Assembly: GCA_023053545.1 (NCBI GenBank)
Contig: JAKZAN010000107.1
Span: forward strand, 1 to 64,000
Direction: 5' to 3'
DNA length: 64,000 nucleotides
Source: Lepidurus packardi
Taxonomy: Eukaryota > Arthropoda > Branchiopoda > Notostraca > Triopsidae
Shown: piece by piece, positions 1-15,400 of the stretch
How positions within the stretch are numbered: position 1 is the stretch's first letter
How the letters are laid out: the number at the start of each line of letters is the position of its first letter
Position numbers and translations under genes: made by a program
Notes under the pieces: model-generated
What the model saw: the letters and a program-made list of their open reading frames with translations, nothing else
Databases searched by the model: none
Told to the model about the DNA's origin: nothing

Positions 1-39
1 GGCCTGATTTAATTCCTTACAGACTGAATTAATTCCTTA

Positions 40-1100
40 CAGCCTGATTTAATTCCTTATGGTCTGAATCAATTCCTACGTACTGAATTAATTCCTTCCG
101 GACTGAATAAATTACTTAGGTACTGAATTAATTCTTTACGGACTAAATTAATTCCTTACGGACTGAATTAATTCCTTACGGACTGAATTAATTCCTTTTG
201 GACTGAATTATTTTCATTACGGACTGAATTAATTCCTTACGGACTGAATTAACTACCTCACGGACTGAATTAATTCCTTACGGATTGAATTAATTCCTTA
301 CGGAATGAATTAATTCCTTACGGACTGAATTAATTCCATACGGACTGAATTAATTCCTTACGAACTGAATTAATTTCTTACGGAATGAATTAATTCATTA
401 CAGACTTAATTAATCCATTACGGACTTAATTAATTCATTACGGACTGAATTAATTCCTTACGGACTGAATTAATTATTTACGGACTGAATTAATTCCGTA
501 CGGACTGAATTAATTCCTACGTACTGAATTAATTCCTTGCGGACTGAATTAATTACTTACGTACTGAATTAATTGTTTACGGACTAAATTAATTCCTTAC
601 GGACTGAATTAATTCCTTACGGACTGAATTCATTAGTTTTGGACTGAATTATTTTCATTACGGACTGAATTAATTCCTTACGGACTGAATTAACTACCTC
701 ACGGACTGAATTAATTCCTTACGGACTGAATTAATTCCTTACGGAATGAATTAATTCCTTACGGACTGAATTAATTCCATACGGACAAAATTAATTCCTT
801 ACGAACTGAATTAATTTCTTACGGAATGAATTAATTCATTACAGACTTAATTAATCCATTACGGACTTAATTAATTCATTACGGACTGAATTAATTCCTT
901 ACGGACTGAATTAATTCATTACGTACTGAATTAATTATTTACGGACTGAATTAATTCCGTACGGACTGAATTAATTCCTACGTACTGAATTAATTCCTTG
1001 CGGACTGAATTAATTACTTACGTACTGAATTAATTGTTTACGGACTAAATTAATTCCTTACGGACTGAATTAATTCCTTACGGACTGAATTAATTCTTTC
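40..1100. repeat. Satellite 1 higher-order repeat, period ~441-461 bp
   Basis: The same ordered set of variant monomers occurs twice. The ttttggactg variant is at about 196 and 637 (441 bp apart), and the ctacgtactg/ccttgcgg pair is at about 516 and 977 (461 bp apart). The 20-bp difference is one extra monomer in the second copy. This indicates a local tandem duplication of about 22-23 monomers. Edges are approximate because flanking monomers are similar. Confidence 0.75.
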
Positions 1101-4100
1101 TGATTGATTGAATTCCTTACTTACTGAATTATTTCCTTACGGACTGAACTAATTTCATACGGACTTAATTAATTCCTTACGGACTGAATTAATTCATTAC
1201 GGGCTGAATTAATTCCTTACGGAATGAAATAATTCCTAACGGACTAAACTAATTCATTACGGACTGAATTAATTCCTTACGGACTGAATTAATTCCTTAC
1301 GGCCTGATTTAATTCCTTACAGACTGAATTAATTCCTTATGGACTGAATTAATTCTTTACGAACTTAATTAATTCCTTACGGACTTAATTAATTCCTTAC
1401 GGGCTGAACTAATTCCTTACGGACTTAATTAATTCCTTACGGACTGAACTAATTCCTTACGGACTTAATTAATTCATTACGGACTGAATTAATTCAATAC
1501 GGACTTAATTAATTCCTTACGGACTGAGTTAATTCATTACGGACTGAATTAATTCCATACGGACTGAATTAATTCCTTACGTACTGAATTAATTCTTTAC
1601 GGACTGAATTAATTCTTTCCGGACATAATGAATTCTATACGTACTGAATTAATTCCTTACGGACTTAATTAATTCCTTACGGCCTGATTTAATTCCTTAC
1701 AGACTGAATTAATTCCTTATGGACTGAATTAATTCTTTACGAACTTAATTAATTCCTTACGGACTTAATTAATTCCTTACGGGCTGAACTAATTCCTTAC
1801 GGACTGAATTAATTCCTTTTGGATTGAATTATTTCCTTACGGACTGAATTAATTCCTTACGGACTGAATTAACTACCTCACGGTCTGAATTAATTCCTTA
1901 CGGACTGAATTATTTCATTACGGACTTAATTAATTCCTTACGGACTGCATTAATTCCTTACGGAATGAATTAATTCCTTACGAACTGAATTAATTTATTA
2001 CGGAATGAATTAATTCATTACAGACTTAATTAGTCCATTACGGACTTAAATAATTCATTACGTACTGAATTAATTCTTTACGGACTGAATTAATTCCTAC
2101 GTACTGAATTAATTCCTTGCGGACTGAATTAATTACTTACGGATTGAATTAATTCTTTCTGATTGATTGAATTCCTTACTTACTGAATTATTTCCTTACG
2201 GACTGAACTAATTTCATACGGACTGAATTAATTCCTTACGGACTGAATTAATTCCTTACGGACTGAATTAATTCCTTACGGACTGAATTAATTCCTTACG
2301 GACTGAATTAATTCCTTACGGACTGAATTAATTCCTTACGGACTGAATTAATTCCTTACGGACTGAATTAATTTCTTACGGAATGAATTAATTCATTACA
2401 GACTTAATTAATCCATTTCGGACTTAATTATTACGGAATGAATTAATCCATTACGGAATGAATTAATTCCTTACGGACTGAATTAATTCCATACGGACTG
2501 AATTAATTCCTTACGGACTGAGTTCATTCCTTACGGACTGAATTAATTAATTACGGACTGAATTAATTCATTACGGGTTGAATTAATTCCTTACGGACTG
2601 AATTAATTCCTTACGAACTGAATTAATTTCTTACGGAATGAATTAATTCATTACAGACTTAATTAATCAACTACGGACTTAATTAATTCATTTCGGACTG
2701 AACTAATTCCTTACGGACTGAATTAATTCCTTACGGCCTGATTTAATTCCTTACAGACTGAATTAATTCCTTACGGCCTGATTTAATTCCTTATGGGCTG
2801 AATTAATTCCTACGTACTGAATTAATTCCTTCCGGACTGAATAAATTACTTACGTACTGAATTAATTCTTTAGGACTAAATTAATTCCTTACGGACTGAA
2901 TTAATTCCTTACGGACTGAATTAACTACCTCACGGACTGAACTAATTCCTTACGGGCTGAACTAATTCCTTTCGGACTTAATTAATTCCTTACGGACTGA
3001 ACTAATTCCTTACGGACTTAATTAATTCATTACGGACTGAATTAATTAATTACGGACTGAATTAATTAATTACGGACTGAATTAATTCATTACGGACTTA
3101 ATTAATTCCTTACGGACTGAATTAATTCCTTACGGACTGATTTAATTCATTACGGACTTAATTAATTCCTTACGGACTGAATTAATTCCTTACGGACTGA
3201 TTTAATTCATTACGGACTTAATTAATTCCTTACGGACTGAATTAATTCCTTACTGACTTTATAAATTTCTTACCGGTTATATCAATTCCTTACGGACTGA
3301 ATTAATTCCTTACGGAATGAATTAATTCCTTACGGACTGAATTAATTCCATACGGACTGAATTAATTCCTTACGGACTGAGTTAATTCCTTACGGACTGA
3401 ATTAATTAATTACGGACTGAATTAATTCATTACGGGTTGAATTAATTCCTTACGGACTGAATTAATTCCTTACGAACTGAATTAATTTCTTACGGAATAA
3501 ATTAATTCATTACAGACTTAATTAATCCACTACGGACTTAATTAATTCATTACGGACTGAACTAATTCCTTACGGACTGAATTAATTCCTTACGGCCTGA
3601 TTTAATTCCTTACAGACTGAATTAATTCCTTACGGCCTGATTTAATTCCTTATGGGCTGAATTAATTCCTACGTACTGAATTAATTCCTTCCGGACTGAA
3701 TAAATTACTTACGTACTGAATTAATTCTTTACGGACTAAATTATTTCCTTATGGGCTGAATTAATTCCTACGTACTGAATTAATTCCTTCCGGACTGAAT
3801 AAATTACTTACGTACTGAATTAATTCCTTACGGCCTGATTTAATTCCTTTTGGGCTGAATTAATTCCTACGTACTGAATTAATTCCTTCCGGACTGAATA
3901 AATTACTTACGTACTGAATTAATTCCTTACGGACTGAATTATTTCCTTACGGACTGAATTAATTCCTTACGGACTGAATTAACTACCTCACGGACTGAAC
4001 TAATTCCTTATGGGCTGAACTAATTCCTTACGGACTTAATTAATTCCTTACGGACTGAACTAATTTCTTACGGACTTAATTAATTCATTACGGACTGAAT

Positions 4101-4774
4101 TAATTAGTTACGGACTGAATTAATTCATTACGGACTGAATTAATTCCTTACGGATTGAATTAATTCCCTACGGACTAAATTAATTTCTTACGGACTGAAT
4201 TAATTCCTTACGGACTGATTTAATTCATTACGGACTTAATTAATTCCTTACGGACTGAATTAATTCCTTACTGACTTTATAAATTTCTTTACCGATTATA
4301 TCAATTCCTTACGGACTGAATTAATTCCTTACGGAATGAATTAATTCCTTACGGACTGAATTAATTCCATACGGACTGAATTAATTCCTAACGGACTAAA
4401 CTAATTCATTACGGACTGAATTAATTCCTTACGGACTGAATTAATTCATTACGGCCTGATTTAATTCCTTACAGAATGAATTAATTCCTTATGGATTGAA
4501 TTAATTCTTTACGAACTTAATTAATTCCTTACGGACTTAATTAATTCCTTACGGGCTGAACTAATTCCTTACGGACTTAATTAATTCCTTACGGACTGAA
4601 CTAATTCCTTACGGACTTAATTAATTCATTACGGACTGAATTAATTCAATACGGACTTAATTAATTCCTTACGGACTGAGTTAATTCATTACGGACTGAA
4701 TTAATTCCTTACGGACTGAATTAATTCCATACGGACTGAATTAATTCCTTACGTACTGAATTAATTCTTTACGG

Positions 4775-7700
4775 ACTGAATTAATTCTTTCCGGACATAA
4801 TGATTTCTATACGTACTGAATTAATTCCTTACGGACTTAATTAATTCCTTACGGCCTGATTTAATTCCTTACAGACTGAATTAATTCCTTATGGACTGAA
4901 TTAATTCTTTACGAACTTAATTAATTCCTTACGGACTTAATTAATTCCTTACGGGCTGAACTAATTCCTTACGGACTTAATTAATTCCTTACATACTGAA
5001 TTAAATCCTTACGTCCTGATTTAATTCCTTATGGGCTGAATTAATTCCTACGTACTGAATTAATTCCTTCCGGACTGAATTAATTCCTTACGGACTGAAT
5101 TAATTCCTTTTGGATTGAATTATTTCCTTACGGACTGAATTAATTCCTTACGGACTGAATTAACTACCTCACGGTCTGAATTAATTCCTTACGGACTGAA
5201 TTATGTCATTACGGACTTAATTAGTTCCTTACGGACTGCATTAATTCCTTACGGAATGAATTAATTCCTTACGAACTGAATTAATTTCTTACGGAATGAA
5301 TTAATTCATTACAGACTTAATTAGTCCATTACGGACTTAAATAATTCATTACGTACTGAATTAATTCTTTACGGACTGAATTAATTCCTACGTACTGAAT
5401 TAATTCCTTGCGGACTGAATTAATTACTTACGGATTGAATTAATTCTTTCTGATTGATTGAATTCCTTACTTACTGAATTATTTCCTTACGGACTGAACT
5501 AATTTCATACGGACTGAATTAATTCCTTACGGACTGAATTAATTCCTTACGGACTGAATTAATTCCTTACGGACTGAATTAATTCCTTACGGACTGAATT
5601 AATTCCTTACGGACTGAATTAATTCCTTACGGACTGAATTAATTCCTTACGGACTGAATAAATTCCTTAATTAATTCCTTACGGACTGAATTAATTCCTT
5701 ACGGACTGAATTAATTCCTTACGGAATGAATTAATTCCTTACGGACTGAATTAATTCCTTACGGACTGAATTAATTCCTTACGGACTGAATTAATTCCTT
5801 ACGGACTGAATTAATTCCTTACGGAATGAATTAATTCCTTACGGACTGAATTAATTCCTTACGGACTGAATTAATTCCTTACGGACTGAATTAATTTCTT
5901 ACGGAATGAATTAATTCATTACAGACTTAATTAATCCATTTCGGACTTAATTATTACGGAATGAATTAATCCATTACGGAATGAATTAATTCCTTACGGA
6001 CTGAATTAATTCCATACGGACTGAATTAATTCCTTACGGACTGAGTTCATTCCTTACGGACTGAATTAATTCATTACAGACTTAATTAATCAACTACGGA
6101 CTTAATTAATTCATTTCGGACTGAACTAATTCATTACGGACTGAATTAATTCCTTACGGCCTGATTTAATTCCTTACAGACTGAATTAATTCCTTACGGC
6201 CTGATTTAATTCCTTATGGGCTGAATTAATTCCTACGTACTGAATTAATTCCTTCCGGACTGAATAAATTACTTACGTACTGAATTAATTCTTTACGGAC
6301 TAAATTAATTCCTTACGGACTGAATTAATTCCTTACGGACTGAATTAATTCCTTGGGGACTGAATTATTTCCATACGGACTGAATTAATTCTTTACGGAC
6401 TGAATTAATTCTTTCCGGACATAATGAATTCTATACGTACTGAATTAATTCCTTACGGCCTGATTTAATTCCTTACAGACTGAATTAATTCCTTATGGAC
6501 TTAATTAATTCTTTACGAACTTAATTAATTCCTTACGGGCTGAACTAATTCCTTACGGACTTAATTAATTCCTTACATACTGAATTAAATCCTTACGTCC
6601 TGATTTAATTCCTTATGGGCTGAATTAATTCCTACGTACTGAATTAATTCCTTCCGGACTGAATTAATTCCTTACGGACTGAATTAATTCCTTACGGACT
6701 GAATTAACTACCTCACGGTCTGAATTAATTCCTTACGGACTGAATTATGTCATTACGGACTTAATTAATTCCTTACGGACTGCATTAATTCCTTACGGAA
6801 TGAATTAATTCCTTACGAACTGAATTAATTTCTTACGGAATGAATTAATTCATTACAGACTTAATTAGTCCATTACGGACTTAAATAATTCATTACGTAC
6901 TGAATTAAATCTTTACGGACTGAATTAATTCCTACGTACTGAATTAATTCCTTGCGGACTGAATTAATTACTTACGGATTGAATTAATTCTTTCTGATTG
7001 ATTGAATTCCTTACTTACTGAATTATTTCCTTACGGACTGAACTAATTTCATACGGACTGAATTAATTCCTTACGGACTGAATTAATTCCTTACGGACTG
7101 AATTAATTCCTTACGGACTGAATTAATTCCTTACGGACTGAATTAATTCCTTACGGACTGAATTAATTCCTTACGGACTGAATTAATTCCTTACGGACTG
7201 AATAAATTCCTTAATTAATTCCTTACGGACTGAATTAATTCCTTACGGACTGAATTAATTCCTTACGGAATGAATTAATTCCTTACGGACTGAATTAATT
7301 CCTTACGGACTGAATTAATTCCTTACGGACTGAATTAATTCCTTACGGACTGAATTAATTCCTTACGGAATGAATTAATTCCTTACTTACTGAATTAATT
7401 CCTTACGGACTGAATTAATTCCTTACGGACTGAATTAATTTCTTACGGAATGAATTAATTCATTACAGACTTAATTAATCCATTTCGGACTTAATTATTA
7501 CCGAATGAATTAATCCATTACGGAATGAATTAATTCCTTACGGACTGAATTAATTCCATACGGACTGAATTAATTCCTTACGGACTTAATTAATTCCTTA
7601 CGGACTGAGTTCATTCCTTACGGACTGAATTAATTAATTACGGACTGAATTAATTCATTACGGGTTGAATTAATTCCTTACGGACTGAATTAATTCCTTA

Positions 7701-10700
7701 CGAACTGAATTAATTTCTTACGGAATGAATTAATTCATTACAGACTTAATTAATCAACTACGGACTTAATTAATTCATTTCGGACTGAACTAATTCATTA
7801 CGGACTGAATTAATTCCTTACGGCCTGATTTAATTCCTTACAGACTGAATTAATTCCTTACGGCCTGATTTAATTCCTTATGGGCTGAATTAATTCCTAC
7901 GTACTGAATTAATTCCTTCCGGACTGAATAAATTACTTACGTACTGAATTAATTCTTTACGGACTAAATTAATTCCTTACGGACTGAATTAATTCCTTAC
8001 GGACTGAATTAATTCCTTGGGGACTGAATTATTTCCATACGGACTGAATTAATTCCTTACGGACTGAATTAACTACCTCACGGACTGAACTAATTCCTTA
8101 CGGGCTGAACTAATTCCTTACGGACTTAATTAATTCCTTACGGACTGAACTAATTCCTTACGGACTTAATTAATTCATTACGGACTGAATTAATTAATTA
8201 CGGACTGAATTAATTCATTACGGACTTAATTAATTCCTTACGGATTGAATTAATTTCCTGCGGACTAAATTAATTCCTTACGGACTGAATTAATTCCTTA
8301 CGGACTGATTTAATTCATTACGGACTTAATTAATTCCTTACGGACTGAATTAATTCCTTACGGACTGATTTAATTCATTACGGACTTAATTAATTCCTTA
8401 CGGACTGAATTAATTCCTTACTGACTTTATAAATTTCTTACCGATTATATCAATTCCTTACGGACTGAATTAATTCCTTACGGAATGAATTAATTCCTTA
8501 CGGACTGAATTAATTCCATACGGACTGAATTAATTCCTTACGGACTGAGTTAATTCCTTACGGACTGAATTAATTAATTACGGACTGAATTAATTCATTA
8601 CGGACTGAATTAATTCTTTCCGGACATAATGATTTCTATACGTACTGAATTAATTCCTTACGGACTTAATTAATTCCTTACGGCCTGATTTAATTCCTTA
8701 CAGACTGAATTAATTCCTTATGGACTGAATTAATTCTTTACGAACTTAATTAATTCCTTACGGACTTAATTAATTCCTTACGGGCTGAACTAATTCCTTA
8801 CGGACTTAATTAATTCCTTACATACTGAATTAAATCCTTACGTCCTGATTTAATTCCTTATGGGCTGAATTAATTCCTACGTACTGAATTAATTCCTTCC
8901 GGACTGAATTAATTCCTTACGGACTGAATTAATTCCTTTTGGATTGAATTATTTCCTTACGGACTGAATTAATTCCTTACGGACTGAATTAACTACCTCA
9001 CGGTCTGAATTAATTCCTTACGGACTGAATTATGTCATTACGGACTTAATTAGTTCCTTACGGACTGCATTAATTCCTTACGGAATGAATTAATTCCTTA
9101 CGAACTGAATTAATTTCTTACGGAATGAATTAATTCATTACAGACTTAATTAGTCCATTACGGACTTAAATAATTCATTACGTACTGAATTAATTCTTTA
9201 CGGACTGAATTAATTCCTACGTACTGAATTAATTCCTTGCGGACTGAATTAATTACTTACGGATTGAATTAATTCTTTCTGATTGATTGAATTCCTTACT
9301 TACTGAATTATTTCCTTACGGACTGAACTAATTTCATACGGACTGAATTAATTCCTTACGGACTGAATTAATTCCTTACGGACTGAATTAATTCCTTACG
9401 GACTGAATTAATTCCTTACGGACTGAATTAATTCCTTACGGACTGAATTAATTCCTTACGGACTGAATTAATTCCTTACGGACTGAATAAATTCCTTAAT
9501 TAATTCCTTACGGACTGAATTAATTCCTTACGGACTGAATTAATTCCTTACGGAATGAATTAATTCCTTACGGACTGAATTAATTCCTTACGGACTGAAT
9601 TAATTCCTTACGGACTGAATTAATTCCTTACGGACTGAATTAATTCCTTACGGAATGAATTAATTCCTTACGGACTGAATTAATTCCTTACGGACTGAAT
9701 TAATTCCTTACGGACTGAATTAATTTCTTACGGAATGAATTAATTCATTACAGACTTAATTAATCCATTTCGGACTTAATTATTACGGAATGAATTAATC
9801 CATTACGGAATGAATTAATTCCTTACGGACTGAATTAATTCCATACGGACTGAATTAATTCCTTACGGACTGAGTTCATTCCTTACGGACTGAATTAATT
9901 CATTACAGACTTAATTAATCAACTACGGACTTAATTAATTCATTTCGGACTGAACTAATTCATTACGGACTGAATTAATTCCTTACGGCCTGATTTAATT
10001 CCTTACAGACTGAATTAATTCCTTACGGCCTGATTTAATTCCTTATGGGCTGAATTAATTCCTACGTACTGAATTAATTCCTTCCGGACTGAATAAATTA
10101 CTTACGTACTGAATTAATTCTTTACGGACTAAATTAATTCCTTACGGACTGAATTAATTCCTTACGGACTGAATTAATTCCTTGGGGACTGAATTATTTC
10201 CATACGGACTGAATTAATTCTTTACGGACTGAATTAATTCTTTCCGGACATAATGAATTCTATACGTACTGAATTAATTCCTTACGGCCTGATTTAATTC
10301 CTTACAGACTGAATTAATTCCTTATGGACTTAATTAATTCTTTACGAACTTAATTAATTCCTTACGGGCTGAACTAATTCCTTACGGACTTAATTAATTC
10401 CTTACATACTGAATTAAATCCTTACGTCCTGATTTAATTCCTTATGGGCTGAATTAATTCCTACGTACTGAATTAATTCCTTCCGGACTGAATTAATTCC
10501 TTACGGACTGAATTAATTCCTTACGGACTGAATTAACTACCTCACGGTCTGAATTAATTCCTTACGGACTGAATTATGTCATTACGGACTTAATTAATTC
10601 CTTACGGACTGCATTAATTCCTTACGGAATGAATTAATTCCTTACGAACTGAATTAATTTCTTACGGAATGAATTAATTCATTACAGACTTAATTAGTCC

Positions 10701-12432
10701 ATTACGGACTTAAATAATTCATTACGTACTGAATTAAATCTTTACGGACTGAATTAATTCCTACGTACTGAATTAATTCCTTGCGGACTGAATTAATTAC
10801 TTACGGATTGAATTAATTCTTTCTGATTGATTGAATTCCTTACTTACTGAATTATTTCCTTACGGACTGAACTAATTTCATACGGACTGAATTAATTCCT
10901 TACGGACTGAATTAATTCCTTACGGACTGAATTAATTCCTTACGGACTGAATTAATTCCTTACGGACTGAATTAATTCCTTACGGACTGAATTAATTCCT
11001 TACGGACTGAATTAATTCCTTACGGACTGAATAAATTCCTTAATTAATTCCTTACGGACTGAATTAATTCCTTACGGACTGAATTAATTCCTTACGGAAT
11101 GAATTAATTCCTTACGGACTGAATTAATTCCTTACGGACTGAATTAATTCCTTACGGACTGAATTAATTCCTTACGGACTGAATTAATTCCTTACGGAAT
11201 GAATTAATTCCTTACTTACTGAATTAATTCCTTACGGACTGAATTAATTCCTTACGGACTGAATTAATTTCTTACGGAATGAATTAATTCATTACAGACT
11301 TAATTAATCCATTTCGGACTTAATTATTACCGAATGAATTAATCCATTACGGAATGAATTAATTCCTTACGGACTGAATTAATTCCATACGGACTGAATT
11401 AATTCCTTACGGACTTAATTAATTCCTTACGGACTGAGTTCATTCCTTACGGACTGAATTAATTAATTACGGACTGAATTAATTCATTACGGGTTGAATT
11501 AATTCCTTACGGACTGAATTAATTCCTTACGAACTGAATTAATTTCTTACGGAATGAATTAATTCATTACAGACTTAATTAATCAACTACGGACTTAATT
11601 AATTCATTTCGGACTGAACTAATTCATTACGGACTGAATTAATTCCTTACGGCCTGATTTAATTCCTTACAGACTGAATTAATTCCTTACGGCCTGATTT
11701 AATTCCTTATGGGCTGAATTAATTCCTACGTACTGAATTAATTCCTTCCGGACTGAATAAATTACTTACGTACTGAATTAATTCTTTACGGACTAAATTA
11801 ATTCCTTACGGACTGAATTAATTCCTTACGGACTGAATTAATTCCTTGGGGACTGAATTATTTCCATACGGACTGAATTAATTCCTTACGGACTGAATTA
11901 ACTACCTCACGGACTGAACTAATTCCTTACGGGCTGAACTAATTCCTTACGGACTTAATTAATTCCTTACGGACTGAACTAATTCCTTACGGACTTAATT
12001 AATTCATTACGGACTGAATTAATTAATTACGGACTGAATTAATTCATTACGGACTTAATTAATTCCTTACGGATTGAATTAATTTCCTGCGGACTAAATT
12101 AATTCCTTACGGACTGAATTAATTCCTTACGGACTGATTTAATTCATTACGGACTTAATTAATTCCTTACGGACTGAATTAATTCCTTACGGACTGATTT
12201 AATTCATTACGGACTTAATTAATTCCTTACGGACTGAATTAATTCCTTACTGACTTTATAAATTTCTTACCGATTATATCAATTCCTTACGGACTGAATT
12301 AATTCCTTACGGAATGAATTAATTCCTTACGGACTGAATTAATTCCATACGGACTGAATTAATTCCTTACGGACTGAGTTAATTCCTTACGGACTGAATT
12401 AATTAATTACGGACTGAATTAATTCATTACGG
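4775..12432. repeat. Tandem duplication of a 3,829-bp satellite 1 block
   Basis: Rare variants recur at a constant offset of 3,829 bp: acatactgaattaaatcc at 4991 and 8820, ccggacataatgatttc at 4791 and 8620, tgattgattg at 5451 and 9280, and tgattgattg again at 6995 and 10824. Copy 1 is about 4775-8603 and copy 2 about 8604-12432. Wherever I compared them by eye they were identical or nearly so, which implies very recent amplification. Each copy holds two related sub-blocks offset by 1,544 bp. Related, more diverged material lies at about 1600-4770 and 14200-17000. Edges are good to a few tens of bases. Confidence 0.85.
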
Positions 12433-15400
12433 ACTGAACTAATTCCTTACGGACTGAATTAATTCCTTACGGCCTGATTTAATTCCTTACAGACTGAATT
12501 AATTCCTTACGGCCTGATTTAATTCCTTATGGGCTGAATTAATTCGTACGTACTGAATTAATTCCTTCCGGACTGAATAAATTACTTACGTACTGAATTA
12601 ATTCCTTACGGCCTGATTTAATTCCATTTTTGCTGAATTAATTCCTACGTACTGAATTAATTCCTTCCGGACTGAATAAATTACTTACGTACTGAATTAA
12701 TTCCTTACGGACTGAATTAATTCCTTACGGACTGAATTGACTACCTCACGGACTGAATTAATTCCTTACGGACAGAATTAACTACCTCACGGACTTAATT
12801 AATTCCTTACGGACTGAATTAATTCCTTACTGACTTTATAAATTCCTTACGGACTGAATTAATTCCTTACGGCCTGATTTAATTCCTTACAGACTGAATT
12901 AATTCCTTACGGCCTGATTTAATTCCTTATGGGCTGAATTAATTCCTACGTACTGAATTAATTCCTTCCGGACTGAATAAATTACTTACGTACTGAATTA
13001 ATTCTTTACGGACTAAATTAATTCCTTATGGGCTGAATTAATTCCTACGTACTGAATTAATTCCTTCCGGACTGAATAAATTACTTACGTACTGAATTAA
13101 TTCCTTACGGCCTGATTTAATTCCTTATGGGCTGAATTAATTCCATACGGACTGAATTAATTCCTTACGAACTGAATTAATTTCTTACGGAATGAATTAA
13201 TTCATTACAGACTTAATTAATCCACTACGGACTTAATTAATTCATTACGGACTGAATTAATTCCTTCCGGACTGAATAAATTACTTACGATCTGAATGAA
13301 TTCATCACGGACTGAATTAATTCCTTAGGAACTGAATTATTTCCTTACGGACTGAATTAATTCCTTACGGACAGAATTAACTACCTCACGGACTTAATTA
13401 ATTCCTTACGGACTGAATTAATTCCTTACTGACTTTATAAATTCCTTACGGATTATATCAATTCCTTACGGACTGAATTAATTCCTTACGGAATGAATTA
13501 ATTCCTTACGGACTGAATTAATTCCATACGGACTTAATTAATTCCTTACGGACTGAACTAATTCCTTACGGACTTAATTAATTCATTACGGACTGAATTA
13601 ATTCCTTACGGATTGAATTAATTCCCTACGGACTAAATTAATTCCTTACGGACTGAATTAATTCCTTACGGACTGATTTAATTCATTACGGACTTAATTA
13701 ATTCCTTACGGACTGAATTAATTCCTTACTGACTTTATAAATTTCTTTACCGATTATATCAATTCCTTACGGACTGAATTAATTTCTTACGGAATGAATT
13801 AATTCCTTTCGGACTGAATTAATTCCATACGGACTGAATTAATTCCTAACGGACTAAACTAATTCATTACGGACTGAATTAATTCCTTACGGACTGAATT
13901 AATTCATTACGGCCTGATTTAATTCCTTACAGACTGAATTAATTCCTTATGGACTGAATTAATTCTTTACGAACTTAATTAATTCCTTACGGACTTTATT
14001 AATTCCTTACGGGCTGAACTAATTCCTTACGGACTTAATTAATTCCTTACGGACTGAACTAATTCCTTACGGACTTAATTAATTCATTACGGACTGAATT
14101 AATTCAATACGGACTTAATTAATTCCTTACGGACTGAGTTAATTCATTACGGACTGAATTAATTCCTTACGGACTGAATTAATTCCATACGGACTGAATT
14201 AATTCCTTACGTACTGAATTAATTCTTTACGGACTGAATTAATTCTTTCCGGACATAATGAATTCTATACGTACTGAATTAATTCCTTACGGACTTAATT
14301 AATTCCTTTCGGCCTGATTTAATTCCTTACAGACTGAATTAATTCCTTATGGACTGAATTAATTCTTTACGAACTTAATTAATTCCTTACGGACTTAATT
14401 AATTCCTTACGGGCTGAACTAATTCCTTACGGACTTAATTAATTCCTTACAGACTGAATTAAATCCTTACGTCCTGATTTAATTCATTATGGGCTGAATT
14501 AATTCCTACGTACTGAATTAATTCCTTCCGGACTGAATTAATTCCTTACGGACTGAATTAATTCCTTTTGGATTGAATTATTTCCTTACGGACTGAATTA
14601 ATTCCTTACGGACTGAATTAACTACCTCACGGTCTGAATTAATTCCTTACGGACTGAGTTATGTCATTACGGACTTAATTAATTCCTTACGGAATGAATT
14701 AATTCCTTACGAACTGAATTAATTTCTTACGGAATGAATTAATTCATTACAGACTTAATTAGTCCATTACGGACTTAAATAATTCATTACGTACTGAATT
14801 AATTCTTTACGGACTGAATTAATTCCTACGTACTGAATTAATTCCTTGCGGACTGAATTAATTACTTACGGATTGAATTAATTCTTTCTGATTGATTGAA
14901 TTCCTTACTTACTGAATTATTTCCTTACGGACTGAACTAATTTCATACGGACTGAATTAATTCCTTACGGACTGAATTAATTCCTTACGGACTGAATTAA
15001 TTCCTTACGGACTGAATTAATTCCTTACGGACTGAATAAATTCCTTAATTAATTCCTCACGGACTGAATTAATTCCTTACGGACTGAATTAATTCCTTAC
15101 GGACTGAATTAATTCCTTACGGAATGAATTAATTCCTTACGGACTGAATTAATTCATTACGGACTGAATTAATTCCTTACGGACTGAATTAATTCCTTAC
15201 GGACTGAATTAATTCCTTACGGAATGAATTAATTCCTTACGGACTGAATTAATTCCTTACGGACTGAATTAATTCCTTACGGACTGAATTAATTTCTTAC
15301 GGAATGAATTAATTCATTACAGACTTAATTAATCCATTTCGGACTTAATTATTACGGAATGAATTAATCCATTACGGAATGAATTAATTCCTTACGGACT

